From a virus, in IMG/VR virus record IMGVR_UViG_3300030101_004733, positions 1 through 50,426 of that record: a stretch of 50,426 nucleotides of DNA; one strand, 5' to 3'. The translations under genes and the position numbers were made by a program. Positions 8,848 through 15,274 of the stretch are shown here, one piece after another. The notes under the pieces are model-generated. The model saw nothing but the letters and a program-made list of their open reading frames with translations. It had not been told where the DNA came from and did not search any database. Within the stretch, counting starts at the first letter, position 1. Every line of letters starts with the position of its first letter.

Positions 8848-9392
8848 TAATCACCTTCCACGGTCCGCGTTTCGCTAGTCAATGACCTCTTGTCATCATC
8901 TACGATCAAACCTCTATCATGAGTTATACCTTGTTGATCGTATTTTTCCAGTATTTCTACTAACTCTTCTTTTGACATGGTATCCATAGATTCATCTGCT
9001 TTATTCTTCAAATCATAAAATCCTGCTACTCTTCCCCTTGCGACTTCCGCGTTGATAGCTGCTGAGTAGTGCTTGTCATCTCGGGCTTCGTCCCGCATTT
9101 CTTTGAGCGCCGTAAGATGGGAAGCCATCGACACTCCTGATGTCTCATATAAGTCTTGTTTCATTTCACTAATGGCTTCCACGATGAAGGGATTCTTTTT
9201 CGCATTCAAAAGATCATGGGCTGTTTGTCTTGCTCGATTCATTGAATATCCTGCCTTGCGAGCCGCTTCGCTTGCCGAAATTTTACCGGTCAGCGTTCCT
9301 TGGACATAGTTCGTCACGAATAACATTTGTTTAGGCGTCAGCTTCTGCTTTAACCTTCTGTCCTCTGGGTTTATATTTTTAATAATAGACAT
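8847..9392 (-). CDS. terS: Terminase small subunit
   Basis: The product (181 aa from the Met at 9390-9392) carries LTPKQMLFVTNYVQG, then SASEAARKAGYS with a helix-turn-helix pattern, and a helical oligomerisation region. This is the standard terminase-2 small-subunit layout that recognises phage DNA and loads it onto TerL. I chose this start because AAGGAG lies 11 bases before it, while the 14-residue upstream extension lacks such a site. The start overlaps the TerL stop by 14 bases, indicating coupling. Confidence 0.8.
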   Translation of the reverse strand: MSIIKNINPEDRRLKQKLTPKQMLFVTNYVQGTLTGKISASEAARKAGYSMNRARQTAHDLLNAKKNPFIVEAISEMKQDLYETSGVSMASHLTALKEMRDEARDDKHYSAAINAEVARGRVAGFYDLKNKADESMDTMSKEELVEILEKYDQQGITHDRGLIVDDDKRSLTSETRTVEGD

Positions 9393-10845
9393 ATTTTCTT
9401 TTACTCCTTGGTATTTCAAGTTCCTTTTCATCATCTTGTAACTGAACCAAGTTTCCTTGACGGTATCTTAACAAAGCTAAAGTTGTTGCGTCAACTAAAT
9501 CATCGTGTTCTCCAAAAGGAAACGAAGCGCACTCTTCCATTAATTCAATTGCAAATTCATTATCGGTTCGCCACACTTGTCCCGACTCAAATATGGGAGC
9601 GACTGTATTTACCCGGACATGCTTGTCCTGTCCGCGGTTCGGGGAAAATGCTGTAGCGTATATTCCATGTCGTCTCAACTCGTGTATCAAAGGTGTCCCG
9701 GTTGCTTTGGCTTCAATAATAACTAATTCAGGGTTCCAGTACCTAACGTTATCTAATGCAACTTTTTTTAATTCAGGAAAGTCCCACCTGCCTTTTTCAA
9801 CGTCTAATAAAATTATGTGAGTCTCATTTCCTTCGTTTGGATAGAATATTCCCCAAGTTGTAATAGCTGAATAGTCCGCGGACTCTTTTTTGGAGAAAGC
9901 TGTGTCATAGCTTTGAATAATAAATTGACATTCAGGCGTGTTTGGTTTGTCCCACACGTTCCACCATTCGCGTTTAATGATACTCGTTCCGTCGTACGTG
10001 GGATTTTGTTGCCACTGGGCGTTCCACTTGGATGGGGTCAAAGATGCTTTGACTTTGTCTAGCTCATCTATCTTCCAATACTGTGGCCAAATGGGTTTTC
10101 TCTTATCTTCTTCGTCATCATCCAATATAGCAGGAAACTCTACAACATCCCATTTGTCTGCTTTAATATCTCCCATCTTTTTTACAAGTTGTGCAGTTAA
10201 ATCCTTTTGTGACCAGCGAGTCATGACAATAGCAATGGATCCTCCAGGTTGTAAACGTTGTCTAGGTCCTGAAGTGTACCACTCATAAGCATTATCCATG
10301 GCAGTATCTGATAATGCATCTTGTTCTGAATGTGGATCATCAATAATTAATAAATCTGCACCACGACCGGTGATTGCACCGCCTACACCTGCAGCAAAAT
10401 ACTCGCCTCCAAGGTTAGTTTCCCATCTACCAGCAGCTTGGTTGTCAGTTCTTAACGTTACACCAGGGAATATTCGTTTATATTCTTTTGAATTCATTAA
10501 ATTACGAATTTTTCTACCAAACCTAACAGCTAGTTCACCTGTATGTGTTGCTTGAATAATTTTTAACCTAGGATTAATACCCATCATCCATGCTGGGAAC
10601 AAATAACTCGCAAATTCTGATTTTGTGTGTCTAGGCGGCATGTTAATTATCAATCGACAACCTTTGTCAGTAGAAAATTTTTGAAATTTTTCTGATGTTC
10701 TTAAATGATGTGGTCCTTCTACAAACTCAGGCCACACCGCTTTAACAAATCTCATAAAATTAGTGCGTGCACCTTCTTGTTCAATTTTTTGACGAAGCAA
10801 AACCATTGCTTTTAATTGATTTGCGTCCAGGTTTTTATATTCCAT
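9379..10845 (-). CDS. terL: Terminase large subunit
   Basis: The product is 488 aa from the Met at 10843-10845 (MEYKNLDANQLKAM), preceded by AGAGAGG at good spacing. A longer frame has no better site. The ATPase part shows MPPRHTKSE as Walker A (about residues 69-77) and LLIIDDP as Walker B (165-171), with an ATHTGELA motif between them. The C-terminal part shows a nuclease-type SYDTAFSKKESADYS motif, DVEKGR, and a final EHDDLVDATTLALL block. It cuts and pumps DNA into the procapsid through the portal. Confidence 0.93.
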   Translation of the reverse strand: MEYKNLDANQLKAMVLLRQKIEQEGARTNFMRFVKAVWPEFVEGPHHLRTSEKFQKFSTDKGCRLIINMPPRHTKSEFASYLFPAWMMGINPRLKIIQATHTGELAVRFGRKIRNLMNSKEYKRIFPGVTLRTDNQAAGRWETNLGGEYFAAGVGGAITGRGADLLIIDDPHSEQDALSDTAMDNAYEWYTSGPRQRLQPGGSIAIVMTRWSQKDLTAQLVKKMGDIKADKWDVVEFPAILDDDEEDKRKPIWPQYWKIDELDKVKASLTPSKWNAQWQQNPTYDGTSIIKREWWNVWDKPNTPECQFIIQSYDTAFSKKESADYSAITTWGIFYPNEGNETHIILLDVEKGRWDFPELKKVALDNVRYWNPELVIIEAKATGTPLIHELRRHGIYATAFSPNRGQDKHVRVNTVAPIFESGQVWRTDNEFAIELMEECASFPFGEHDDLVDATTLALLRYRQGNLVQLQDDEKELEIPRSKRKYVYY

Positions 10846-10975
10846 ATACAAATTCCTCTCTATGACTGTGAAAATGCTGCTTACCCTTGCTACTGTCTGC
10901 AAGCGCACGGGCCATTTTTCGTGGGTGGGGGTAAAATTTTGTTCGTATTTTGTTCATTTTTCTCTAAGTACCTAA

Positions 10976-10994
10976 CGTTTCACAATGTGAAACG
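10976..10994. promoter_or_regulatory. Perfect 19-base palindrome, operator-like
   Basis: CGTTTCACA, a central A, then TGTGAAACG form a perfect 9-bp inverted repeat upstream of the terminase operon (130 bases from its start) in the otherwise non-coding stretch 10846-11070. No T-run follows on either strand, so it is more like a dimeric repressor operator than a terminator. The flanking word CCTAACGTTT recurs as CCTAAACGTT at about 11548. Confidence 0.45.
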
Positions 10995-11070
10995 AATATT
11001 TGTTGCATAATAGTCATTATAGGAACCAAAAACAACGTAAAAACCCTTATTTTTCAACGTTTTTAAAAAA

Positions 11071-11499
11071 TCAATCATTTATTATCGGAACACCCCCCAC
11101 ATCTAGTGGGTCAGAATTTAGCTGTGCGCTGAGCGCACGCCAATTTTCACGATCCGGAGCCCGCGCGCAAGGTTCCGCGACCCTTTTTGGGTCTAAAAAA
11201 TCAAAATCTTTGGATCTATACAGAAATACTTCTCTTGAAGAGAGGGCCCTCTGCAAGATAAAAAGGCCGTCAAAAATTTTAGAATATTTATGGTGAAAAG
11301 CTTTCTGATGTGGTCTCAAATTTTGTACCAGTTTATCACGCTCACAAACCTTACATTCGACAAACAAAACTTCTTTATTTTTATTAAATAAAATAAGATC
11401 CGGAAATCCATTTATTGTAGTAGTTTCAATACGAATAGGATTAAATTCTGAAAGCTTATCCTTAACCATTTTATATAAATTCTTTTCAGGGCCCGCCAT
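11071..11499 (-). CDS. VRR-NUC-like PD-(D/E)XK nuclease
   Basis: A 142-residue protein whose first 80 residues follow the VRR-NUC/Holliday-resolvase pattern: GFPDLIL with Asp34, then EVLFVECKV with Glu48-x-Lys50, and LRPHQKAF with the downstream Gln. These are the catalytic D...ExK residues of the PD-(D/E)XK fold. It probably resolves branched DNA made during replication or packaging. The C-terminal 35 residues come from unusually GC-rich DNA (11120-11190), unlike the rest, and may be a fused or decayed tail. It lies at the edge of the divergent control region. Confidence 0.75.
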   Translation of the reverse strand: MAGPEKNLYKMVKDKLSEFNPIRIETTTINGFPDLILFNKNKEVLFVECKVCERDKLVQNLRPHQKAFHHKYSKIFDGLFILQRALSSREVFLYRSKDFDFLDPKRVAEPCARAPDRENWRALSAQLNSDPLDVGGVPIIND

Positions 11500-12195
11500 A
11501 AATACAACGTTACATTATTTCATAATCTGAAACAAATCAACTATACCTAAACGTTACAAGAAGATTTTCCAAAATTATATTTTAAAATAAAATTTATCTA
11601 AAAAACAGCCTAACTACCTAGAGAGTATGGAACACTGTCCACACTACCAAAAATAGAACTGTGGACAGGTTTTGTTATATTTTTCAATAATTCTAGAAGA
11701 ATGGAACACTGCCACACTTCTTTTTTACAAAAACTTTTTTTTATTTTAAATTTTTCAAAAAAACTCTTGTACTGTTCCACTGTTCCACGATCCGCCGGCC
11801 ACGATCCAGGATTTAAGAACAAACTACGAACAAACCCAAAATCGCTTTTAACCCACATTTTTTAATCGTAGAGAGGTATCATAAAATATCATACTTAATC
11901 ATACAAGACGATACCAAAGACCTATCTCTACGGCTCTTAAAACAGTTTTTATTTTTAGCCTCTTTTCTAAACTATGTTATACAGTACCATATTTTATCAT
12001 ATAAGAGCCCTACAGAGCATTCTAACATACAAAATGAAAGCTAACTTAAAATAAAAAACTTGACACCTCTACGGCCCTTAAAACCGGTCGGCGCTCCGCG
12101 GTTCATTAATAATTAATAAAGCTCTATTTTTAACTAACCTGTGGATAACTTTATTAAGGTGCGACAATAGTGACCAATTTTATCCAATTTAATTG
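11500..12195. other. Divergent non-coding control region, possible origin
   Basis: About 700 AT-rich bases separate the minus-strand terminase/nuclease block from the plus-strand early genes. Visible structure: a 9-bp inverted repeat CTGTCCACA/TGTGGACAG (11635-11643 and 11660-11668), a repeated GGAACACTG word (about 11629 and 11703), and a nested inverted repeat GTAGAGA..GGTATC / GATACC..TCTCTAC (about 11868-11932). A 20-base near-direct repeat begins CTCTACGGC (11926 and 12067). An 82-codon minus frame at 11610-11858 lacks a ribosome site and lies across these repeats, so I do not call it a gene. Confidence 0.5.
12140..12148 (-). promoter_or_regulatory. Perfect DnaA-box word
   Basis: TGTGGATAA on the plus strand is the complement of the consensus DnaA box TTATCCACA. 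It lies in the AT-rich divergent region 50 bases before the leader promoter. A relaxed relative, TTATCCAAT, follows at about 12179. One box is weak evidence for an origin, but the placement between divergent gene blocks is suitable. Confidence 0.35.
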
Positions 12196-12223
12196 TTGAA
12201 GGTACTGTACCACATGGTATGAT
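12196..12223 (+). promoter_or_regulatory. Candidate promoter of the ribozyme leader and small-gene array
   Basis: TTGAAG (12196-12201), a 16-base spacer and TATGAT (12218-12223) resemble sigma70 elements. The spacer contains the palindrome GGTACTGTACC (12201-12211), which could be an operator. Transcription would start near 12230 and give a roughly 200-nt leader before the first gene at 12453. Confidence 0.45.
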
Positions 12224-12229
12224 AACTTA

Positions 12230-12371
12230 TCTTTTAAAGATAGACCGAATGGGTGACCGGCGAACAAATAGACACCAAGTCTAAAAGGCGAACTCGGTAG
12301 ATAACAGAGACACTACTCAAGAGGGTATCACAGAAGATGCCACACCACTGGTAAGAGGATCAAACTCCAAA
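12230..12371 (+). ncRNA. Structured 5' leader upstream of the ribozyme
   Basis: No credible gene is present. Short complementary segments suggest folding: ACCGA (about 12243) with TCGGT (about 12294), and GGTATC/GATGCC around an ACAGAA loop (about 12325-12342). The word AGACACT at 12308-12314 is complementary to AGTGTCT, the recurring cleavage-site core of the downstream array, and could mask it. The leader ends directly at the ribozyme arm. Confidence 0.45.
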
Positions 12372-12435
12372 GCTATACTGATGAGGCCTTAATGGCCGAA
12401 ACACTGACAGCGGGTTATCCCGCTGTGTCTATGGC
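12372..12435 (+). ncRNA. Hammerhead ribozyme, type I (termini in stem I)
   Basis: All core bases are present in order. Stem I strand GCTATA is at 12372-12377 and CTGATGA at 12378-12384. Stem II is GGCC (12385-12388) with loop TTAAT and GGCC (12394-12397). GAA is at 12398-12400 and stem III starts with A12401. Stem III pairs ACAC (12401-12404) with GTGT (12425-12428) and, past a TGAC bulge, AGCGGG with CCCGCT around a TTAT loop. The cleavage triplet is GTC, with the cut after C12429. Stem I closes with TATGGC (12430-12435), including one G-U pair. If stem III instead folds as ACAGCGGG/CCCGCTGT (12407-12426), the arm ACACTG (12401-12406) is free for other targets. Confidence 0.85.
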
Positions 12436-12447
12436 ATGGGAGGCCAT
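12431..12447 (+). promoter_or_regulatory. SD-in-loop hairpin before array gene 1
   Basis: ATGGC (12431-12435) pairs with GCCAT (12443-12447) around the loop ATGGGAG, which carries most of the GGGAGG ribosome site. The 5' strand is the same segment used as ribozyme stem I, so the two folds are mutually exclusive. The start ATG follows at 12453. Confidence 0.7.
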
Positions 12448-12452
12448 CTATA

Positions 12453-12653
12453 ATGAATAAAAAAATTAGATTTTCATTAACTCAAGATGAGGTTGAATAC
12501 CTAGCGGATCTACTAAGATATGAAATGGCAGATCCGGAACCAAGAATGGAAATGCATCTTGAACCGGAACAAGTATCTGATCTACAGAAGAGATTAAGAA
12601 AAAAATCTATCGATAACGCAGATCAGATTGAAAGATTATTCCAAAGCGCTTAA
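12453..12653 (+). CDS. Array gene 1: small acidic/basic helical protein (66 aa)
   Basis: The first gene after the hammerhead, with GGGAGG 9 bases before its ATG. The 66 residues contain TQDEVEYLADLLRYEM and end in a Lys/Arg-rich helix (DLQKRLRKKSIDN). The pattern suggests a small helical protein. I do not recognise the family. The stop codon lies in the loop of the next element's stem-loop (12641-12664). Confidence 0.65.
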   Translation: MNKKIRFSLTQDEVEYLADLLRYEMADPEPRMEMHLEPEQVSDLQKRLRKKSIDNADQIERLFQSA

Positions 12654-12697
12654 CAGCGCTTTGGGAGTGTCTATAGCACGGGAGGCTATATATTATG
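12641..12697 (+). promoter_or_regulatory. Ribozyme-target element 2 (stem-loop, GAGTGTC^TATAGC, SD hairpin)
   Basis: A perfect 10-bp stem CCAAAGCGCT/AGCGCTTTGG (12641-12664) with loop TAAC is followed by GAGTGTC and a predicted cut after C12671. TATAGC (12672-12677) is fully complementary to the ribozyme arm GCTATA and also pairs with GCTATA at 12685-12690. The loop of that second hairpin is ACGGGAG, holding the ribosome site for the ATG at 12695. Confidence 0.75.
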
Positions 12698-13150
12698 AAA
12701 CTACCAAATAATATTAATATTAAACTACCTAACATTAACGCGGTTGGTTCTTTAAACGCTTTCATGAAAGCAAGAACTTACTACCCTAGCAATATGTTAG
12801 AGGTGGGAACACCGGCCACAATTCATATGTGGTCTGATACCCATGCCGCTACGGTTCAAGAGGTCGTACAGACTAAAGCGGGCCGTACTTACCTTAAGGT
12901 CACAGAAGACCATAAGGAAGTGATTGCTAAAGCTAAAAGCTATGGCGATCAGCCTAAATATAACTTTACTCCTAACCCTAACGGTAGGGAGTGTTGGGGC
13001 GAGGTTGTCTTCTTTAAAGACGACAACGACGAGCTAGTCTTCTTAATTAAGAGGGCCGCTTTTAACTATAAAACCAAGCGTTTTACTAAAAACGGTTGGG
13101 CTATAGTTAGCCTCGGTGAGCGTCGCGAATATCGTGACCCTCACTTCTAA
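12695..13150 (+). CDS. Array gene 2: hypothetical protein (151 aa)
   Basis: The start at 12695 is fixed by GGGAGG in the upstream hairpin. It is a soluble protein with alternating hydrophobic and charged residues, including TPATIHMWSDTHAATVQEVV and a C-terminal Lys/Arg/Trp-rich part (RFTKNGWAIVSLGERREY), probably a beta-rich fold. No catalytic motif is evident. As an early array gene it is probably involved in host takeover, which is inference from position. Confidence 0.65.
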   Translation: MKLPNNINIKLPNINAVGSLNAFMKARTYYPSNMLEVGTPATIHMWSDTHAATVQEVVQTKAGRTYLKVTEDHKEVIAKAKSYGDQPKYNFTPNPNGRECWGEVVFFKDDNDELVFLIKRAAFNYKTKRFTKNGWAIVSLGERREYRDPHF

Positions 13151-13157
13151 ATTTCTC

Positions 13158-13211
13158 GGGGGCCTTTTTGGCCCCCAGTGTCTATGGCAATTAAGGAGGC
13201 CATCAACAATG
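13158..13211 (+). promoter_or_regulatory. Ribozyme-target element 3
   Basis: Stem GGGGGCC/GGCCCCC (13158-13176, loop TTTTT) is followed directly by AGTGTC with a predicted cut after C13182. TATGGC (13183-13188) matches the ribozyme arm with one G-U pair. ATGGC pairs again with GCCAT (13199-13203) around AATTAAGGAG. The start ATG is at 13209. Confidence 0.75.
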
Positions 13212-13310
13212 TTAAACTTTATTATCAAAAAAATAAAAAACGTTATTGAGAGAAAAGAATGGAAAGCTAATAACGATCTCTATTTAAGAAGAATTAAATT
13301 AAATGGATAA
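13209..13310 (+). CDS. Array gene 3: 33-aa basic peptide
   Basis: A short frame follows the GGAGG site of element 3 at normal spacing. The peptide is MLNFIIKKIKNVIERKEW then KANNDLYLRRIKLNG: an amphipathic, Lys/Arg-rich helix. Its reality rests on the complete upstream element and the stop just before the next stem-loop. The function is unknown; membrane or nucleic-acid binding is possible. Confidence 0.6.
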   Translation: MLNFIIKKIKNVIERKEWKANNDLYLRRIKLNG

Positions 13311-13317
13311 AACATTA

Positions 13318-13365
13318 GGGGCCGCAAGGCCCCAGTGTCTATAGCATGGGAGGCTATATATTATG
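13318..13365 (+). promoter_or_regulatory. Ribozyme-target element 4
   Basis: GGGGCC-GCAA-GGCCCC (13318-13333) is a 6-bp stem closed by a GNRA tetraloop. CAGTGTC follows with a predicted cut after C13339. TATAGC (13340-13345) pairs perfectly with the ribozyme arm or with GCTATA (13353-13358), whose loop is ATGGGAG. The start ATG is at 13363. This is the clearest copy: both ribozyme arms match over six bases each. Confidence 0.8.
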
Positions 13366-13710
13366 AAAATAGAAAAAGAAAAATTATACACTATCAACAT
13401 ACTTCATCATGAAGCAGTGGTAGCTGCTAAAAAAGCAGTCACTGATTTTATAGAGAAACACGGCGAACCATTTTATTGTGGTTTTGCCGGTGTTGTTGTT
13501 AAAGGTGTAAGAGGCAATTCAAGAGTAGGTAAGAGACTCAAAGAATTGGGTTTTAATGATAACTACGGCGGCGGTCTATATTTTAGTAATCCCGCGGGTT
13601 TTAATTTAACTTACCAGTCAATGGATTTAAAAGAAATTGGCGCAGAGAAGTATGCAGAAATGTTTAGAGAGTTTGGATTTGATGCTCATATGAGTTCAAA
13701 TCCGGATTAA
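13363..13710 (+). CDS. Array gene 4: hypothetical protein (115 aa)
   Basis: The start is set by the ribosome site in element 4. The protein contains FIEKHGEPFYCGFAGVVVKG (about residues 26-45), GNSRVGKRLKELGF, and a Gly-rich stretch DNYGGGLYFSNP. The look is that of a compact alpha/beta domain. I vaguely recall related small proteins in other phages but cannot give a function. Confidence 0.65.
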   Translation: MKIEKEKLYTINILHHEAVVAAKKAVTDFIEKHGEPFYCGFAGVVVKGVRGNSRVGKRLKELGFNDNYGGGLYFSNPAGFNLTYQSMDLKEIGAEKYAEMFREFGFDAHMSSNPD

Positions 13711-13716
13711 TTTATA

Positions 13717-13776
13717 GGGAGGGAAATTTAATTTTCCCTCCCAGTGTCTATAGCATTAAGGAGGCTATATATTATG
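13717..13776 (+). promoter_or_regulatory. Ribozyme-target element 5
   Basis: GGGAGGGAAA pairs with TTTCCCTCCC (13717-13742), followed directly by AGTGTC with a predicted cut after C13748. TATAGC (13749-13754) is complementary to the ribozyme arm and to GCTATA (13764-13769); the loop is ATTAAGGAG. The start ATG is at 13774. Confidence 0.8.
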
Positions 13777-14142
13777 AACAACGATTACTTAACAGCACAA
13801 TATAGAAGTGAAACAGATAATAATGATAATTATTATTTTCAAATATTTAGACTAGAAGAAGATGGTTTTAAAATCAAAAATTTTTTAGATGGTGTTAAAT
13901 TTAAAAATCCGGAAGAGGCAAACAAATGGATTTATAAAAATTACCCATATGAAGACGATCATCTTTTCATGGAGATAATGCAAGTTCCAAACAAACTTCC
14001 GGAACACTGGCATCATCCTTTTACTGCTGCTCTAAGCACTGAAGCTTTTTATCAGCATAATAGAGACAACGGTATCAACACTGCAATCAACTGGACTAAA
14101 GGAAAAAAGAGAGATCAATACATAAAAGAACAGGGCGCATAA
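13774..14142 (+). CDS. Array gene 5: hypothetical protein (122 aa)
   Basis: I place the start at the ATG at 13774 (MNNDYLTAQYRSETDNND). A possible upstream GTG at 13744 lies inside the target element and would translate the hairpin. The protein is rich in Asn, Asp, Lys and aromatic residues, with EHWHHPFTAALSTEAFYQH near residues 80-98. No known motif is seen. The stop codon lies in the loop of the next stem-loop. Confidence 0.65.
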   Translation: MNNDYLTAQYRSETDNNDNYYFQIFRLEEDGFKIKNFLDGVKFKNPEEANKWIYKNYPYEDDHLFMEIMQVPNKLPEHWHHPFTAALSTEAFYQHNRDNGINTAINWTKGKKRDQYIKEQGA

Positions 14143-14191
14143 GCGCCTTGTCTCTTAGTGTCTATGGCAATTAAGGAGGCCATTAATTATG
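14132..14191 (+). promoter_or_regulatory. Ribozyme-target element 6
   Basis: AGGGCGC/GCGCCTT (14132-14149, one G-U pair) has the loop ATAA, which contains the stop codon of array gene 5. After a short spacer, AGTGTC has a predicted cut after C14162. TATGGC (14163-14168) matches the ribozyme arm with one G-U pair, and ATGGC pairs with GCCAT (14179-14183). The start ATG is at 14189. Confidence 0.72.
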
Positions 14192-14413
14192 GATATGTTA
14201 AAAATGTATGGTGAAGACATCAAATCTAGACAGTCAACACCAAAAGACTCCGCACAAGCTTTTGTGATGGAGGAGATTAAAGGCTATGTTAAAGAATTTA
14301 CTTCACAGCATCCTAATGTTAATGAAAAAAAATTCATTTTAGCACTAGCAAGATTACATAATAATATTGGTAAAAAATTCAGCGGTGACTGGATGCCAAT
14401 AGAAATCGAATAA
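14189..14413 (+). CDS. Array gene 6: small hypothetical protein (74 aa)
   Basis: GGAGG of element 6 precedes the ATG. The protein is helical, with VMEEIKGYVKEFTSQHPNV and KKFILALARLHNNIGKKF, and has no membrane segment or catalytic motif. No family is recognised. Confidence 0.62.
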   Translation: MDMLKMYGEDIKSRQSTPKDSAQAFVMEEIKGYVKEFTSQHPNVNEKKFILALARLHNNIGKKFSGDWMPIEIE

Positions 14414-14420
14414 ATATCTC

Positions 14421-14466
14421 GGGGCCCTAAGGGCCCCAGTGTCTGTAGAAGGGAGGTGATATTATG
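14421..14466 (+). promoter_or_regulatory. Ribozyme-target element 7 (variant, SD hairpin lost)
   Basis: GGGGCCC/GGGCCCC (14421-14437, loop TAA) is followed by AGTGTC with a predicted cut after C14443. The downstream half reads TGTAGA, so only five stem I pairs form. The usual 3' partner is replaced by a long unpaired ribosome site GGGAGGTGAT. Target recognition is partly kept while the SD-sequestering fold is gone. Confidence 0.6.
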
Positions 14467-14592
14467 ATGTCAAAAGAAATGGCAGATATGTATGAAGCTA
14501 ATGTCGGATGGGGCAAACTATTCGCTCCAAATGATGCCGGCATCAAAGCTTTCATTAAGTTTTACATGTCATATATCAACCACAAAAATTAA
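14464..14592 (+). CDS. Array gene 7: 42-aa peptide
   Basis: A short frame starts at ATGATG (14464), 7 bases after GGGAGGTG, the strongest unmasked ribosome site in the array. The peptide contains MADMYEANVGWGKLFAPNDA and a hydrophobic/aromatic C-terminal helix (IKAFIKFYMSYIN). The function is unknown. Confidence 0.55.
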   Translation: MMSKEMADMYEANVGWGKLFAPNDAGIKAFIKFYMSYINHKN

Positions 14593-14802
14593 ATTACATA
14601 TGTTTACTCCCGCGAGGCGCGGTTCACCCACCGCGTCTCAATCAGTGTCTGTAGCAAGGTAAACCATCAAGGGGTAGGTTTTTAAATTTTACCCGCTTAA
14701 CTACTATCCGGACGTGATCACCGGCCAGTGCTAAATGTTTTATCAACAAGCCTTGTTATTCCGCGTCTCCAGTGTCTGTAGCAATTAAGGAGGCTACCAA
14801 TA
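14593..14802 (+). other. 210-base gene-less gap in the array
   Basis: The gap contains two copies of a junction beginning CCGCGTCTC and ending in CAGTGTCTGTAGCAA (14631-14655 and 14761-14783), about 130 bases apart. Between them a GGGTA..TACCC inverted repeat (about 14675-14697) and no frame of useful length are seen. The repeated junction suggests a duplication or a cassette whose gene has been lost. Confidence 0.5.
14614..14656 (+). promoter_or_regulatory. Ribozyme-target element 8, orphan (no gene follows)
   Basis: GAGGCGCGGT/ACCGCGTCTC (14614-14639, one G-U pair) is followed by CAGTGTC with a predicted cut after C14649, then TGTAGC (14650-14655), a six-base match to the ribozyme arm with one G-U pair. 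No SD partner strand and no start codon follow; the next 100 bases hold no frame. It looks like a decayed or gene-less cassette. Confidence 0.6.
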
Positions 14803-14805
14803 ATG
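14745..14805 (+). promoter_or_regulatory. Ribozyme-target element 9
   Basis: A weak AACAA/TTGTT stem (14745-14757) precedes the site. CAGTGTC has a predicted cut after C14776. TGTAGC (14777-14782) matches the ribozyme arm with one G-U pair. GTAGC pairs with GCTAC (14793-14797) around AATTAAGGAG. The start ATG is at 14803. Confidence 0.72.
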
Positions 14806-15102
14806 AAAAAAATAAAACTTAGAGACGTAAAAATTTGCGACTGGATGAGTGAGGAAACCACTTGTTTTAAAGCAACAGTTACAGTCGATGGTGAGGATAT
14901 TTGTACTGCCAAGAACGATGGTAAGGGCGGATGTACAGATTTTTATCCTGTAAAAATTAATGATGGTTATGAAAAAATTAATCAATTAAATAATTGGTGC
15001 AAGGATAATTTACCTAAATGGAAGTCACACTATTTCCCAAAGAAAAAGTTCGACAGAGATTTAGAGTTTGTTGTGGGAGAATTGTTAGATGAACAAATAT
15101 AG
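14803..15102 (+). CDS. Array gene 8: hypothetical protein (99 aa)
   Basis: A soluble protein with four Cys (CDWMSEETTCFKATVTVDGE, DICTAKNDGKGGCTDFY) and a Lys/Asp-rich C-terminus. The spaced Cys are not in a clear zinc pattern. Its last 14 bases overlap the start of array gene 9, so the next two genes are read as a coupled group without their own elements. Confidence 0.65.
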   Translation: MKKIKLRDVKICDWMSEETTCFKATVTVDGEDICTAKNDGKGGCTDFYPVKINDGYEKINQLNNWCKDNLPKWKSHYFPKKKFDRDLEFVVGELLDEQI

Positions 15103-15274
15103 TGTGACTTTGTCTGTGGATGAAGATTGGATTAAAGAATTTGATTTAATTGTGGAAGCAATTGATGAGAGTGAGGCTGAAGCATTAGCAATGATGAGTG
15201 TTAGAGAGAATTTATCTGACTACATTATTGCCAGTGCGGAAAAATTTAAAAGGAGAGAGAAGACAAATGATTAA
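15089..15274 (+). CDS. Array gene 9: small acidic protein (61 aa)
   Basis: The ATG at 15089 overlaps the 3' end of gene 8, and AGAATTG-type purine sequence precedes it, suggesting translational coupling. The sequence is acidic (DEDWIKEFDLIVEAIDESEA) with the pattern of a beta strand plus helix, as in small phage proteins that process amino-acid-rich repeats; the family is not recognised. Confidence 0.6.
   Translation: MNKYSVTLSVDEDWIKEFDLIVEAIDESEAEALAMMSVRENLSDYIIASAEKFKRREKTND

Noticed and set aside
11610-11858. 82-codon minus-strand frame
   Set aside because: No ribosome site, and it lies over inverted and repeated words of the control region; its composition does not look like a protein gene.
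13744-13773. GTG start for array gene 5
   Set aside because: It would translate the cleavage site and SD hairpin; the ATG at 13774 has the standard spacing.
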